Source of the DNA: AP-15 sp035570935
Lineage (GTDB): Bacteria; Pseudomonadota; Alphaproteobacteria; ATCC43930; CGMCC-115725
Direction of reading: 5' to 3'
DNA: 5,684 nucleotides
NCBI GenBank assembly: GCA_035570935.1
Contig: DATMKU010000339.1
Span: 1-5,684 of the forward strand
This document shows, one piece after another, positions 1 through 5,684 of this stretch; positions within the stretch are counted from its first letter, which is position 1, and the number at the start of each line of letters is the position of its first letter. The notes under the pieces are model-generated. The model saw only the letters and a program-made list of their open reading frames with translations, was not told where the DNA came from and did not search any database. The position numbers were made by a program, and so were the translations under genes.

Positions 1-141
1 CTCGACCGCGTGCTGTTCTCGGTCGACTACCCGCTCGAGGACAGCGACGACGCTGCCCGGTTCATCGAGACGGCACCGTTGAGCGACGTCGAGCGCGAGG
101 CGGTATGCTTCCGCAATGCGGAGCGCGTGCTCAGGCTGTGA
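1..141 (+). CDS. Amidohydrolase-2 family (ACMSD-like) metal-dependent hydrolase/decarboxylase, C-terminal end only
   Basis: Frame 1 is open from the window edge and ends with TGA at 139-141, giving 46 residues beginning LDRVLFSVDYPLED. The 'FSVDYPLE' element matches the C-terminal strand of TIM-barrel enzymes of the amidohydrolase-2 group (ACMSD, gamma-resorcylate and 2,3-dihydroxybenzoate decarboxylase relatives), where the Asp before Tyr-Pro is the conserved metal/catalytic acid. The following helix (DDAARFIETAPLSDVEREAVCFRNAERVLRL) is the usual closing segment, in which an Asn-Ala pair precedes the final 'RVLRL'. Family members act on carboxylated aromatic or small organic acids in the cytoplasm. 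This would fit the ring oxygenase gene 314 bases downstream on the same strand, although that gap is long for a tight operon. The exact reaction cannot be assigned because the N-terminal metal-binding HxH region is outside the window. Confidence 0.8.
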   Translation, partial: LDRVLFSVDYPLEDSDDAARFIETAPLSDVEREAVCFRNAERVLRL

Positions 142-455
142 GGACCGGCCCCTCGACCGGTGGGATCGCGAATTGCTACGCTGCGTTGCCGCCCATCATG
201 GGGGCGATCTGCGGTTCCCGCTCGCGAGATGGCTACGCCCGGTATGCGCCGAAACCGGATCCTCCTTGGCACATTTCATGCTGCGACTAGTCGACGACAA
301 GCGCCCCGGAACCAAGCATACGGGCGGGCCGATCCTCGCCTATGGCTCACCGGGTGCTCACATGCCGCGACAATGAGCATCAGAGCGAAGGAACGATCGC
401 TAAGAACGATAACGACCGACAATGACGCCCATCGCATCGCAATGGAGATTGCACG
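142..455. other. Intergenic leader upstream of the Rieske oxygenase gene
   Basis: These 314 bases hold no gene I can support. A frame-2 ORF at 116-376 (86 codons, overlapping the amidohydrolase end by 26 bases) has a plausible composition, but it has no Shine-Dalgarno and I recognise no family in it; it may be chance or a decayed remnant. Near the right end is a cluster of short direct repeats (368-425) that could be regulator sites. I see no convincing -35/-10 pair. A 5-bp inverted repeat (ACCGG/CCGGT, 144-161) follows the amidohydrolase stop but has no T-run, so it is not a credible terminator. Confidence 0.5.
368..425. repeat. Short direct repeats upstream of the oxygenase gene, possible operator
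   Basis: CGACAATGA occurs exactly at 368-376 and again at 417-425. Between the copies GAACGAT occurs at 391-397 and 404-410, followed by a related AACGACC at 411-417. The copies lie 30 to 90 bases before the start codon of the oxygenase gene, where a transcription regulator would be expected to bind. No regulator gene is visible, and short repeats of this size can arise by chance, so the role is only a guess. Confidence 0.25.
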
Positions 456-1766
456 ATGACCTCGCAGGCGGAAAACGAGTTGTTGACCCGTGTCGGCCCC
501 GGCACCCCGATGGGTAATCTGATGCGGCAGTATTGGATCCCGGCGTGTTTGTCGAGCGAGCTGACCGCCGACGGCGATCCGCTGCGGCTGATGCTGCTGG
601 GCGAGCCGCTGGTTGCGTTCCGCGATACCGCCGGGCGCGTCGGCATCCTCGACCATCGCTGCCCGCACCGCTGTGCGCCGCTGTTCTTCGGCCGCAACGA
701 GGAGGGTGGCCTGCGCTGCGTCTACCACGGCTGGAAGTTCGACGCCGACGGCCACTGCCTGGAGATGCCGAACATCCCGGCCGATCAGGATTTCCGCCAA
801 AAGGTGAAGGCACGTGCTTATCGCGTCGCCGAACGCGGCGGCCTCGTCTACGTTTATATGGGCGAGCGCGAGACGGCGCCGCCCCTGCCTGCCCTGGAAG
901 CGATGCTCTGTCCGGCGGAAGATACCAGCCTTTATTGCCGGCAGCGGCAGTGCAACTGGCTGCAGGCGCTGGAAGGCGATATCGATACCTCGCATTTCAG
1001 CTTTTTGCACACCGGTAAGATCGCCTCTCACGACATCGATCCAAACCACCTCGAGCGCTTCCAGTTCATCGACCGCGCGCCGCGCTATCATGTGAGGTCG
1101 ACCGACTATGGCACGATGTACGCCGCCTATCGCCCGGCGACGCCCGGCCAGGTGTATTACCGCCTCGGCCATTTCGTAATGCCATTCTGGGCGCTGTTCC
1201 CGAACGGTCCGCTCAGCGACAATGTGCTCGCCCAGGGCTGGGTGCCGATGGACGACACCCACACGATGACCTTCACCTTCAGCTGGACGCGGAAGACGCC
1301 GGTGATCGGCTTCGCCCGGACCGGCGAGCCGCTACCGCTGCTCGACCGGTTTACCGAAACGCTGCCCAACACGCCGGACTGGTTCGGCCGCTGGCGGCCG
1401 GTCGCCAATGCCGCCAATGATTACCTGATCGACCGCGAGGCGCAGCGCACCATCAGCTACACCGGCATCGCCGGCCTTTTCCCGCAGGATTCCGCGGTGA
1501 CCGAGGGGATGGGCGCGATTTCGGACCGCGCTCGGGAGAATCTGGCGCCGAGCGATATTATGATCGTGACGACCCGCCGCCGGCTGCTCGACGCGGCGCG
1601 CGCGCTGGCCGAGGAAGGGGCGCCGCCGCCGGGGCTCGACGATCCGGCAATCGCCGGCACCGCGCGCGCCGGCGATCTTATTGCGCCCGAGCGCAAGAAC
1701 TGGCTCGACGCGTATGAGGAAGAGTTCGGCCGCGCGGTCCATCCTCTGGCGCAGGCGGCGGAATAA
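456..1766 (+). CDS. Rieske [2Fe-2S] aromatic ring-hydroxylating oxygenase, alpha subunit, phthalate 4,5-dioxygenase type
   Basis: This is a 436-residue oxygenase, a normal length for the phthalate 4,5-dioxygenase/LigX-like group. The N-terminal Rieske domain (about residues 25-135) has the cluster ligands in C69-P-H71 and C88-V-Y-H91, inside the typical 'RCPHR...FFGRNEEGGLRCVYHGWKFD' context. The catalytic domain has the D-x2-H-x4-H motif D177-T-S-H180-F-S-F-L-H185: the two His bind the mononuclear iron, and D177 is the Asp that links it to a neighbouring Rieske centre. The third iron ligand is probably D345 in 'FPQDSAVTEGMG' (inferred by analogy). Such enzymes insert oxygen into aromatic rings or demethylate aryl ethers, using electrons from a separate ferredoxin reductase, which is not present in this window. 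The ATG at 456 is supported by GGAGA at 444-448, spaced 7 bases away. The reading frame is intact. Its 3' end lies 6 bases from the convergent formamidase gene. The family is secure; the substrate is unknown. Confidence 0.95.
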   Translation: MTSQAENELLTRVGPGTPMGNLMRQYWIPACLSSELTADGDPLRLMLLGEPLVAFRDTAGRVGILDHRCPHRCAPLFFGRNEEGGLRCVYHGWKFDADGHCLEMPNIPADQDFRQKVKARAYRVAERGGLVYVYMGERETAPPLPALEAMLCPAEDTSLYCRQRQCNWLQALEGDIDTSHFSFLHTGKIASHDIDPNHLERFQFIDRAPRYHVRSTDYGTMYAAYRPATPGQVYYRLGHFVMPFWALFPNGPLSDNVLAQGWVPMDDTHTMTFTFSWTRKTPVIGFARTGEPLPLLDRFTETLPNTPDWFGRWRPVANAANDYLIDREAQRTISYTGIAGLFPQDSAVTEGMGAISDRARENLAPSDIMIVTTRRRLLDAARALAEEGAPPPGLDDPAIAGTARAGDLIAPERKNWLDAYEEEFGRAVHPLAQAAE

Positions 1767-1772
1767 GCGCGG

Positions 1773-3050
1773 TCAGCCGGCGTCGCCGAAGATCGCCTTC
1801 TTCAGGATCGCGTGGATGCCCCAATTGGCGTCCACGGCCTGGGTGACGCCAAAATCGACCGCCACCGACATCAGCGAGATCGCCTCGTCTTCGGACAACC
1901 GCTTGGCGGTCATCAGGAAATGCCGCATTTTGCGGAACGCATCGCGCATCGCCAGGTCGAGCGAAGATTTGCCGAAGATCTCGCTCTGGGCCTTGTCGCC
2001 GAGCTCGGCCAGATAGTTGGCGAAGCTGAAACCATGCACCACCCATTCGTCCGCGGTCTCCAGCAGCGGGTAATGTAGATCGGCGAGGGCGGTTCCCGCC
2101 AAACGATCGGCCTTGTGCAGGATCAGTTGAAAGGTGCCGGTCAATGAGCATTCGATCGCGGTGCCGCAGAGTTCGGAATCGCCCTGGCTGGCATGCGGGT
2201 CGCCGACCGACAGCAGCGCCCCTGGCACCGCCACCGGATAGTACATGGCCGCGCCTTTGCCGATGCGCTAATTGTCGATGTTGCCCCCGAAATAACCGGG
2301 CGGTACCGAATCAACAAAATCCGCTTCGCGCGGCGCGACCGCGATGATGCCGAAATGTGGCCGCACTGGGATGCGCACACCGCGAAGGACGGCGTGGTTT
2401 TCTTCGACCAGTGCATGGTCGACCGGCACGCCTGGGTAGTCGATCGTCGAATGGATCACGCCCGAAGGATCGGTCTGCGGCACCCATCGATAATTGTAGA
2501 CCGCGCGGGCCCAGCTCCGATCGAGGCTCGCATCGATCTCGTAGATGGTGATGACCTCGCGCGGCTTCGGCTCGGTCAACAGGTCGTGGTAATGAAAGCC
2601 CCACCAGGCGGCCGCGTTGCTGCCAAAGGCGCGCCCAGCGAATTGTGGATTGGCGCAGCCGCGCGGCCGCACATCGAGGATCCGAACCTCGAGCACATCG
2701 CCCGGTTCGGCATCATCGACAAAAACCGGACCGGTGCAGATATGGACGCCAAAACCCTCGCCGGCGCCGCGCCCGTGGATCGACGCGTCGATCGGCCCGG
2801 CACCGCGGCGATCGACGTTCTTCACGTCCTTGGTCCAACCGAATACGCTTTCGGCGCCGGGGTCGCCGGCGATCATCCGTGCACGGTCGTCGTACGCGTG
2901 GTGGGTCAGCGTCTCAATCGTCACCAGCTCGCCCGACTTCACCGACAGCACCGGCTTTAACAATCGACTGAAGTAGCCCCAGTGCACAGTCTCGGCACCG
3001 GCTTTGATGACATGGTGGCGGGCGGCGGCGAGGCTATCGCTCGATGCCAT
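1773..3050 (-). pseudogene. fmdA: Acetamidase/formamidase (FmdA/AmdA family), interrupted by an in-frame amber codon
   Basis: Read through one TAG (2270-2268), this frame encodes 425 residues, close to the usual length of long-form FmdA enzymes. FmdA-type enzymes hydrolyse formamide or acetamide to ammonia and the acid in the cytoplasm. The first 260 residues carry the family's N-terminal half (AARHHVIKAGAETVHWGYF; HGRGAGEGFGVHICTGPVFV; EPGDVLEVRILDV; VRPHFGIIAVAP; PPGYFGGNIDN). After the stop the same frame continues without a shift through 'RIGKGAAMYYPVAVPGALLSVG' and the hallmark D284-PHASQGD-SE segment, ending at TGA 1775-1773. The stop sits where homologs, from memory, often have Trp, so TGG to TAG is the simplest history. 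A 260-residue product would lack the signature part of the active-site region. The start at 3050 is preferred over an ATG at 3092 because AAGGGG lies just upstream of it. The gene follows the MFS gene by 132 bases on the same strand. A sequencing error is an alternative to true inactivation. Confidence 0.88.
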
Positions 3051-3104
3051 CGGTCTTCCCCTTGGAGCTTTATTCGGGCGGTCATGCAGCAAAATTTACA
3101 CGCT

Positions 3105-3131
3105 GGGCGGGGGTTCAAGAAACCGCCGCCC
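3105..3131 (-). terminator. Stem-loop between MFS and formamidase genes, possible weak terminator or attenuator
   Basis: An interrupted inverted repeat pairs GGGCGG (3105-3110) with CCGCCC (3126-3131) and GGTT (3112-3115) with AACC (3121-3124), with one mismatch and a 5-base loop. On the minus strand, the direction of transcription, the stem is followed after about 9 bases by ATTTT rather than a long U-run. It may lower or process the transcript between the transporter and the formamidase genes. It is not a strong intrinsic terminator, so co-transcription remains possible. Confidence 0.4.
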
Positions 3132-3182
3132 TCGCTGCTGCACCGGACGATCGACTGCTTCGCGGGAAGGCGTGGCCGAGGC

Positions 3183-4460
3183 TCAGGCCAAGACCACGTC
3201 CGCCACTAATTCCTTGCCGCGCGTCTCGGGGCTGACCGACAACGCCAGCAGTAGGCTGATCAGCCCGCCGATTGTGCCGATTGCCATCGGGATCGCAAAC
3301 CCCAGGTGCCAATCGATCGCAAAATAAGTCACGACCGGACTGGCGAGGCCGCCCCAGATCGCCCCCTGGTGGAAGCAGAACCCGGACGCCGTCGCGCGTA
3401 CCTCGGTTGGGAAGCGCTCGGCGAGATAGGCCGGCGCTTGGCTCCAGATACCGCCTCCGGCAAACCATCCCTGCAGCCCAAAGAACACCACGATCATCGC
3501 GTAATTGTGAGTGAACAGATAGAGCGGGACGAGCGGCAGCCCGATAATTGCCGGCAGTATCATCGCCCAACGGCGCCCGATGTGGTCCGCCATCCAACCC
3601 CAAGCGATGCCGGACCCGAACTGCCCGATGCTCAGCAGCATCACCGGCAAGGCGACCAGCCCCGGGCTCAACTGCAGATCCCTTTGCAGATAAGTCGCGA
3701 ACATTCCGGTCATCGAGTACGCGACGACGAAGTTGCTGGCCATCCACCAGCAGGCGGTCGCCGTGTTGCCGAGGATGGCGGGCTTGAAGATGCTGAACAG
3801 CGGGACCTTGACCTCGCGCTTCTCGGCGCGCTGCTGCCGGCGGTTTTCCAGCCACACCTCCGGCTCCTTGACGTAGCGGCGCACGTATAGGATCGCCAAG
3901 GCCGGCAACACCCCGATGATCAATAGACCGCGCCAGCCGATCCAGTTGTAGAGCAAGCCATAAGCGAGGCCCGATAACAGGGCCCCAAGTCCCCACGACC
4001 CTTGCAGCACCCCGGACATGAAGCCGCGCGAGCGGATCGGCCACTGTTCCATGGCCAATGCCGCACCGACCGGCCATTCGGCGCCCATGCCGATGCCCAG
4101 CAGCGCGCGGAACAGGAACAACAGCCCGAAGCTCGGCGCCAGCCCGGCGAGCAGGTTGGCGACCGAATACCAGGCGATCGAGATCATCAGCGGCTTCTTG
4201 CGGCCCATTCGATCGGCCACCCAGCCCGAGGCCGTGGCGCCGACCAATCGCATCCACAGGGTCAGCGCCAACACCGCCGTCACATCGACCAGCGGTACAT
4301 GAAAACTCCGCGAGATCGGCAGCATCAGCAACAGGAAGATCGTGAAGTCGAAGGCGTCGAGGGTCCAGCCCAGCCATGCCGCGATCCAGGCATGCCATTG
4401 CTCCCGCGTCGGTTCCCTCCACCAAGCCAGCTGTGGATTTCCAGCCGCGGTTATCGCCAT
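3183..4460 (-). CDS. MFS transporter, probable organic acid:H+ symporter (sialate/monocarboxylate symporter-like)
   Basis: This 425-residue inner-membrane protein has the two six-helix halves of the major facilitator superfamily and two copies of motif A: GWVADRMGRKKP at 79-90, and a weaker GWMADHIGRR at 288-297. TM1 carries acidic residues in 'GWTLDAFDF' (D35, D38). TM4 reads 'RALLGIGMGAEWPVGAALAMEQW'; together with the TM1 pattern this resembles the sialate:H+/lactate (SHS, Jen-like) group more than the AAHS aromatic acid group. A charged cytoplasmic loop (about 200-220, rich in Glu, Arg, Lys) separates the halves. The ATG at 4460 is chosen over one 22 codons upstream (4526) because ACCTCCT at 4466-4472 gives a near-perfect AGGAGGT on the minus strand, 5 bases before it. 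Uptake of a carboxylate for the neighbouring catabolic enzymes is inferred; the specific substrate is not known. Confidence 0.93.
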   Translation of the reverse strand: MAITAAGNPQLAWWREPTREQWHAWIAAWLGWTLDAFDFTIFLLLMLPISRSFHVPLVDVTAVLALTLWMRLVGATASGWVADRMGRKKPLMISIAWYSVANLLAGLAPSFGLLFLFRALLGIGMGAEWPVGAALAMEQWPIRSRGFMSGVLQGSWGLGALLSGLAYGLLYNWIGWRGLLIIGVLPALAILYVRRYVKEPEVWLENRRQQRAEKREVKVPLFSIFKPAILGNTATACWWMASNFVVAYSMTGMFATYLQRDLQLSPGLVALPVMLLSIGQFGSGIAWGWMADHIGRRWAMILPAIIGLPLVPLYLFTHNYAMIVVFFGLQGWFAGGGIWSQAPAYLAERFPTEVRATASGFCFHQGAIWGGLASPVVTYFAIDWHLGFAIPMAIGTIGGLISLLLALSVSPETRGKELVADVVLA

Positions 4461-4465
4461 CGCCG

Positions 4466-4472
4466 ACCTCCT
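4466..4472 (-). promoter_or_regulatory. Strong Shine-Dalgarno of the MFS transporter gene
   Basis: The minus strand reads AGGAGGT, 5 bases upstream of the ATG at 4460. It decides the start in favour of 4460 rather than 4526 and predicts efficient translation. Confidence 0.85.
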
Positions 4473-4520
4473 GTCCAAAAGCGTTAAAACACCTATTTCC
4501 AGAACAATGCGCAACAAACA

Positions 4521-4550
4521 TGCCAAGTATTAATGCCTATACTTTAGGCA
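4521..4550. promoter_or_regulatory. Nested inverted repeats, candidate operator in the MFS promoter region
   Basis: Two overlapping dyads are present. AAGTAT (4525-4530) is complementary to ATACTT (4539-4544) with an 8-base spacer, and outer TGCC (4521-4524) can pair with GGCA (4547-4550) across a 2-base bulge. Separately, TGCCTA (4534-4539) and TAGGCA (4545-4550) form a perfect 6-bp dyad with a 5-base spacer. They lie 60 to 90 bases upstream of the transporter start and overlap the weak promoter candidate, which is typical of a repressor or activator site. The regulator is not encoded in the window. Confidence 0.4.
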
Positions 4551-4595
4551 ACAAGGACTGAATAATATTTGTCTAATTTTTGCTCATTTGGCCAT

Positions 4596-4625
4596 AACCG
4601 AGAGATCAGAACCGAGAGATCAGAA
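4596..4625. repeat. 14-bp perfect tandem duplication
   Basis: AACCGAGAGATCAG occurs at 4596-4609 and is repeated immediately and exactly at 4610-4623; two further bases (AA) continue the period. It lies about 135 bases upstream of the transporter start codon. It could be a doubled protein-binding half-site or simply a replication-slippage duplication. Confidence 0.7.
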
Positions 4626-4763
4626 GGGGGCTAAAAAGTTATGCGTTGGCGGCAGAGATCTGATCAACCCCAGACTGCGGAGGTGCTCAGCCAGTCACGG
4701 AGAGAGGGTTGCAAAATCGCGCGGCATCACCGCCCATACAATGCTTCCGGCTGGACCTGTCGA

Positions 4764-5285
4764 TCAGTGCAGGATCTGCGACAGAAAAACGCGCAGCCGC
4801 GGGCTCTCCGGCGCATCGAAAAACCGTTGCGCCGGCGCGATCTCGACAATCTGGCCCTGGTCCATAAAGGCGCAGCGATCGGCGACGCGTCGCGCGAACC
4901 CCATCTCGTGGGTGACGCATACCATTGTCATGCCGTCGGCCGCCAGTTCCTCCATCACTTCCAGCACTTCCTTGATCAGTTCCGGGTCGAGCGAGGACGT
5001 CGGCTCGTCGAACAGCATGATGCGCGGTTCCATGCACAGCGCGCGAGCGACGGCGACGCGCTGCTGCTGGCCGCCCGAGAGCTGCGCCGGGTATTTGCCG
5101 GCCTGCTCCTCGATGTGAACGCGGCTAAGATAGCGCATCGCCAGCGCTTCCGCCTTCGGCCGCGGCAGCGACAGCGCCAGACGCGGCGCCAGCATGCAGT
5201 TTTCCAAAATGGTTAGGTGCGGAAACAAGTTGAACTGCTGAAACACCATGCCGACCTCGCCGCACATCGCCACAATCATCCTCAA
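4764..5285 (-). pseudogene. Polar amino acid-type ABC transporter ATP-binding protein, 5'-truncated (no Walker A)
   Basis: The surviving C-terminal part of a GlnQ/HisP-like ATPase runs to TGA at 4766-4764. It shows the Q-loop 'GMVFQQFNLFPHLTILEN', the signature LSGGQQQRVAVARAL, Walker B with D-loop 'IMLFDEPTSSLDPE', the switch His in 'VCVTHEMGFAR', and the usual ending 'FLSQILH'. Homology begins only about 10 residues before the Q-loop. Roughly 80 N-terminal residues, including Walker A (GxxGxGKST), are absent, compared with 240-260 residues for intact members. The ATG at 5285 that opens the frame belongs to the adjoining amidohydrolase DNA, so it is not the native start, and the same frame meets a stop shortly upstream. 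Intact relatives power uptake of amino acids or related compounds together with a membrane permease and a binding protein; neither is visible here. The fragment cannot bind ATP normally, and the break coincides with the junction at 5262-5282. Confidence 0.88.
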
Positions 5286-5684
5286 CCATGTCGGCGGGCC
5301 GCTCGGGATCGGGCCTTACAAGGACAAGAAGGCGGAGATCTTCGCGCAGTGGAAGGCCGGCATCATCGAAGTCGCGAAATCCCAGAACGTCGTCGTCAAG
5401 CTTGGCGGGCTCGGCATGCCGACCGGCATGTTCGACTTCTATACGCGCGAGAAACCGCCTTCTTCGGAGGACCTCGCGAGGGCCTACAAGCCCTACATCG
5501 AAACCTGTATCGCAGCTTTTGGGGTGGATCGCGGAATGTTCGAAAGCAATTTTCCGCCCGATGGCGCGAGCTCGAGCTATCCGATCTTGTGGAACGCCCT
5601 CAAACGGCTTGCGGCCGGATATTCGCCATCCGAGAAGGCGACGCTGTTCAGCGGCACGGCAAAGCGCGTTTACCGCCTGACCTG
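5248..5684 (+). pseudogene. Amidohydrolase family (COG3618-like) metal-dependent hydrolase, 5'-truncated and cut by the window end
   Basis: Frame 1 is open from just after a TGA at 5239-5241 to the window edge. Recognisable homology starts only at about 5272 with 'TIILNHVGGPLGIGPY'. Positions 5248-5271 are antisense to the ABC ATPase, and no Shine-Dalgarno precedes the ATG at 5248. The segment carries the conserved His of 'LNHVGGP', then VVVKLGGLGM, the 'YIETCIAAFG-DR-MFESNFPPD' strand that stands where other subfamilies have GSDWP, and the closing helix 'KATLFSGTAKRVYRLT'. The final two bases (TG) probably begin a stop codon, so the C-terminus is essentially complete. About 137 residues survive; intact members are roughly twice that or more. 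The enzyme class is a TIM-barrel hydrolase of lactones or related cyclic compounds. The N-terminal half, with the HxH metal site, is missing. It differs in subfamily from the amidohydrolase at 1-141. Confidence 0.82.
5262..5282. other. Rearrangement or assembly junction joining two truncated genes head to head
   Basis: To the left, the minus strand is ABC ATPase up to about the codons for 'AMCGEV' just before the Q-loop. To the right, the plus strand is amidohydrolase from about 'TIILNHV'. Each gene has lost its N-terminal part at the same place, so the sequence between the original starts is missing. No insertion sequence, target duplication or long inverted repeat is visible at the join. 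It is either a deletion/inversion breakpoint or a chimeric assembly. Confidence 0.75.

Larger units (their letters stand above)
4461..4763. other. Intergenic region between MFS transporter start and ABC ATPase stop
   Basis: These 303 bases contain no supported gene. The part nearest the MFS gene (about 4475-4595) is markedly richer in A/T than its surroundings and is the likely promoter region for the minus-strand transporter gene. A weak -35/-10 candidate on that strand is TTGTTG, 16 bases, TAATAC (near 4530-4557), overlapping the inverted repeats. A 14-bp tandem duplication follows. The remainder (4626-4763) is GC-richer. It has one 4-bp stem (GCGG/CCGC, 4721-4733) downstream of the ABC gene that is too short to call a terminator. 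Confidence 0.5.

Noticed and set aside
144..161. ACCGG/CCGGT inverted repeat after the first amidohydrolase stop
   Set aside because: The stem is only 5 bp with an 8-base loop and no T-run, so it is too weak to call a terminator.
276..1262. Long minus-strand open frame (328 codons) opposite the oxygenase gene
   Set aside because: It is antisense to a clear Rieske oxygenase, its translation is Arg/Ala/Val-rich with no recognisable domain, and GC-rich genes commonly leave such open antisense frames.
2193..2960. 255-codon plus-strand frame opposite the formamidase gene
   Set aside because: It is antisense to well-conserved FmdA coding sequence, has no Shine-Dalgarno, and its composition is that of a shadow frame.
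3051..3092. Upstream ATG extending the formamidase by 14 residues
   Set aside because: The AAGGGG just before the ATG at 3050 fits better, and the extra residues (LHDRPNKAPRGRP) look unlike the family N-terminus.
3115..4521. 468-codon minus-strand frame overlapping the MFS gene out of phase
   Set aside because: It is longer than the real gene but lacks hydrophobic helices and is rich in Arg, Gly and Asp; the overlapping frame has clear MFS motifs and a strong ribosome-binding site.
4461..4526. Upstream ATG extending the MFS protein by 22 residues
   Set aside because: The extension has no family resemblance and would bury the near-perfect AGGAGGT that sits 5 bases before the ATG at 4460.
4721..4733. 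GCGG/CCGC hairpin downstream of the ABC ATPase gene
   Set aside because: Although ATTTT follows on the minus strand, a 4-bp stem is expected by chance in GC-rich DNA.
5248..5684. Reading the second amidohydrolase as a complete gene starting at ATG 5248
   Set aside because: The first eight codons are antisense ABC ATPase sequence, no ribosome-binding site is present, and the family's N-terminal half with the HxH metal site is missing.

Overview
The window is GC-rich, with strong G/C bias at third codon positions outside one AT-richer promoter-like patch (about 4475-4595). Gene content and style suggest a soil or rhizosphere-type proteobacterium, most likely an alphaproteobacterium. That is an inference from protein resemblance; no marker gene is present to fix the taxon.

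Layout from left to right: (1) the last 46 codons of an amidohydrolase-2/ACMSD-type enzyme on + (1-141); (2) a 314-base non-coding leader (142-455); (3) an intact Rieske non-heme iron oxygenase of the phthalate 4,5-dioxygenase type on + (456-1766); (4) convergent to it with only 6 bases between, an acetamidase/formamidase (FmdA/AmdA) gene on - (3050-1773), interrupted by an in-frame TAG at 2268-2270; (5) upstream on the same strand, an intact 12-helix MFS transporter resembling the sialate/monocarboxylate:H+ symporter group (4460-3183), with a near-perfect Shine-Dalgarno; (6) a 303-base intergenic region with nested inverted repeats and a 14-bp tandem duplication; (7) the C-terminal two thirds of a polar amino acid-type ABC transporter ATPase on - (5285-4764), lacking its Walker A region; (8) directly abutting its broken 5' end, the C-terminal part of a second amidohydrolase on + that runs off the window, also lacking its N-terminal part.

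Taken together this looks like an accessory catabolic locus: uptake of a small organic acid (MFS), attack on an aromatic ring (Rieske oxygenase), hydrolysis or decarboxylation of acids (amidohydrolases), and ammonia release from an amide (formamidase). No electron-transfer reductase for the oxygenase and no regulator gene lie in the window. The substrate cannot be read from the sequence.

The strongest anomalies are two lesions. One is the amber codon in the formamidase. The other is the head-to-head fusion of two truncated genes at about 5262-5282, either a real deletion/inversion scar or an assembly chimera. I see no convincing new biological system here.
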